This document shows, one piece after another, positions 62,632 through 64,000 of a stretch of DNA of 64,000 bases. A model generated the notes under the pieces. That model was not told where the DNA came from. It saw only the letters and a program-made list of their open reading frames with translations, and did no database searches. Every line of letters starts with the position of its first letter. Position 1 is the stretch's first letter. A program made the position numbers and the translations under genes. Source of the DNA: Glycomyces sp. L485 (lineage in GTDB: Bacteria > Actinomycetota > Actinomycetes > Mycobacteriales > Micromonosporaceae); NCBI RefSeq assembly GCF_022548875.1, contig NZ_JAKZEW010000008.1, forward strand, positions 1 through 64,000, written 5' to 3'.

Positions 62632-63630
62632 TCAGGCGAGGGCGAGAACGCCCGCGAGGGAGGCCCCGGCGATGAACAGCGTCGAGACCGAGGCCACCAC
62701 CAGCGCCGGGCCGCTTCTCGCGGCGAGCGCGCGCAGCCGGACCGCGGTTCCCATCCCGAACAGCGCGGCCGCCAGCGTCACCTGTTGGAGCACCTCGGCG
62801 ACCGCCAGGAACCATTCGGGCAGCAGCCCGGTCGAGCGCAGGGCGACGCAGAGCACGAACCCGGCGACGAAGACCGGCACCACCGGCGGCACGGCGCCCC
62901 CGGTGCGCCGCGCCCTTCGGCGCCGCCAGGCGGCGACCGCCAGCACCACCGGGGCCAGCAGGAGGACCCGGGTCAGCTTGACGACGACCGCGAGCCCCAA
63001 CGCGAAGGCGCCGGCGCCGCCGGCCGCGCCGACGACCTGCCCGACCTCGTGCACGCTCGCCCCGACCCAGATGCCGAACGACGTCGCCGAGAGCCCCAGC
63101 GGCTCCTGCAGCAGGGGCAGCCCGACCATGGCGACGGTCCCGAAGAGGGTCACCATGCCGACGGCGACGGCGACGTCCTCTTCGTCAGCCCCGGCGTGCT
63201 CCTCCATCGCGGCGATCGCGGAGGCCCCGCAGATCGCGAACCCGGTCCCCAGGAGCAGGCTCCGCGGACCGCCGAGCCCCAGCCGGAGCCCGAGCAGCGT
63301 CGTACCCGCCAGGGTGAGCCCGAGGACCGCGGCCACCAGGCCGAGTACGGGCAGGCCGAGCGAGAGCACCGCGCCCGCCGAGAGGCCGAGGCCGAGGAGT
63401 ACGACGCCGATGCGGAGCACGCGTTTGGTCAGGGCGGCCAGCGGGACGCGGGTGCCGGTTCGGATCACGGCGATGTTTCCCGCCACGAGGCCGAGCAGGA
63501 CCGACCAGGTCAGCAGGCCGACCACCGGCACGAGCGAGTGCGCGGTCCAGGCGAGGAGGACGCCGAGCGCCAACCATCCGACCGCGACCGTGGAGCCGCG
63601 CGTGACCGTCTGTTTCAGGGGCGCCGTCAT
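62632..63630 (-). CDS. YeiH-family (UPF0324) putative sulfate exporter
   Basis: This 332-residue membrane protein has about ten hydrophobic segments. Family motifs include GFAICGASAIAAMEE and FGIWVGASVHEVGQVVGAAG. The YeiH family is annotated as putative sulfate exporter on weak experimental ground. ATG at 63630 is chosen; the longer frame lacks a hydrophobic start. It lies 163 nt upstream of gntR on the same strand and may be a separate unit, divergent from lysR. Confidence 0.88.
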   Translation of the reverse strand: MTAPLKQTVTRGSTVAVGWLALGVLLAWTAHSLVPVVGLLTWSVLLGLVAGNIAVIRTGTRVPLAALTKRVLRIGVVLLGLGLSAGAVLSLGLPVLGLVAAVLGLTLAGTTLLGLRLGLGGPRSLLLGTGFAICGASAIAAMEEHAGADEEDVAVAVGMVTLFGTVAMVGLPLLQEPLGLSATSFGIWVGASVHEVGQVVGAAGGAGAFALGLAVVVKLTRVLLLAPVVLAVAAWRRRRARRTGGAVPPVVPVFVAGFVLCVALRSTGLLPEWFLAVAEVLQQVTLAAALFGMGTAVRLRALAARSGPALVVASVSTLFIAGASLAGVLALA

Positions 63631-63701
63631 GCGCTCAACGTACGGACGGCCCCGGCCATGCGGTAGCCGTCGATTCGGCATCCCTGCCATACACTTCACG
63701 C

Positions 63702-64000
63702 ATGGCAAATGTCCCCGACCTTGCGGATCTCCAGTTGCTCGCCGATGTCGTCGCACACGGGAGCATCGGAGCGGCGGCCGCCGCTCACGGGCTGTCCCAG
63801 CCCCAGGCGAGCCGCCGGATGACCCGTCTCGAACGGCAGCTCGGCGTGCCTATCCTCGTCCGCTCGAACCGGGGCACGACTCTCACTCCCGCGGGAAAAG
63901 TGGTGGTGGACTGGGCGACGCTGCTGCTCAACGCCGCGCAGAACTTCTCGGCGTCGGTCGCCATGCTGCGCACGACGCAGCGGAACGACACGTCGGTGGC
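63702..64000 (+). CDS. LysR-family regulator, N-terminal part
   Basis: The open frame from ATG 63702 runs off the right edge after 99 codons. It holds the LysR helix-turn-helix, DLQLLADVVAHGSIGAAAAA then HGLSQPQASRRMTRLERQLG, and the following VPILVRSNRGTTLTPAGK. It is divergent from the YeiH gene with a 71-nt spacer, the usual arrangement for a regulator of that transporter. Confidence 0.9.
   Translation, partial: MANVPDLADLQLLADVVAHGSIGAAAAAHGLSQPQASRRMTRLERQLGVPILVRSNRGTTLTPAGKVVVDWATLLLNAAQNFSASVAMLRTTQRNDTSV

Overview
The window is 64 kb of high-GC DNA with actinobacterial traits: GTG/TTG starts, start/stop overlaps of 1 to 4 nt, Sec-secreted glycosidases carrying ricin-type lectin modules, and MsmEFG-type sugar importers without their own ATPase. 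An actinomycete-like soil saprophyte is the best fit; the genus cannot be fixed from the sequence. All functions are read from motifs and recalled families; no searches were run.

Region 1 (1-9.7 kb) is a complete type I-E CRISPR-Cas system on the minus strand. The order is cas3-cse1-cse2-cas7-cas5-cas6e-cas1-cas2, then a leader, then an array that runs off the left edge. Region 2 (9.7-10.3 kb) is a scar holding the broken C-terminus of a tyrosine integrase. A lone sulfotransferase-family gene follows.

Region 3 (11.6-51.1 kb) is a plant cell-wall glycan locus, best explained by use of arabinogalactan and arabinogalactan-protein, with pectin side chains. Probable secreted enzymes are a GH1, an arabinofuranosidase GH43 with CBM42, a GH30 (galactanase-like) with CBM13, a CE12-like acetylesterase with CBM13, a BNR propeller (possible rhamnose-glucuronate lyase) with CBM13, a GH53 endo-beta-1,4-galactanase with CBM32, a clan GH-A enzyme with a C-terminal CBM, and an exo-beta-1,3-galactanase-like GH43 with CBM13. 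Two sugar ABC importers bring products in. GH36, GH127 and a second GH43, none with a signal peptide, would finish the work inside the cell. Two LacI regulators sit by the importers, with clear palindromic operators at the second. Two debris pieces, a PL11 tail and a CBM42 fragment, show gene loss and duplication. Interspersed are an ABC exporter with a two-component system, a MerR-HEAT/HEAT pair with a MerR-type promoter, a P5CR-like reductase, a HAD phosphatase and two membrane proteins.

Region 4 (51.2-62.5 kb) is the most unusual part: a tightly packed minus-strand run of eleven genes. It reads GntR/UTRA regulator, AprA-like flavoprotein, HEAT protein, AprB-like two-cluster ferredoxin, a substrate-binding lipoprotein fused to a NosL-like tail, an SsuC/TauC-type permease, its ATPase, a 7Fe ferredoxin, KorA, KorB and Mrp. 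It looks like uptake plus ferredoxin-linked redox conversion of an unidentified small molecule. A YeiH-type transporter and a divergent, truncated LysR gene close the window (62.6-64 kb).
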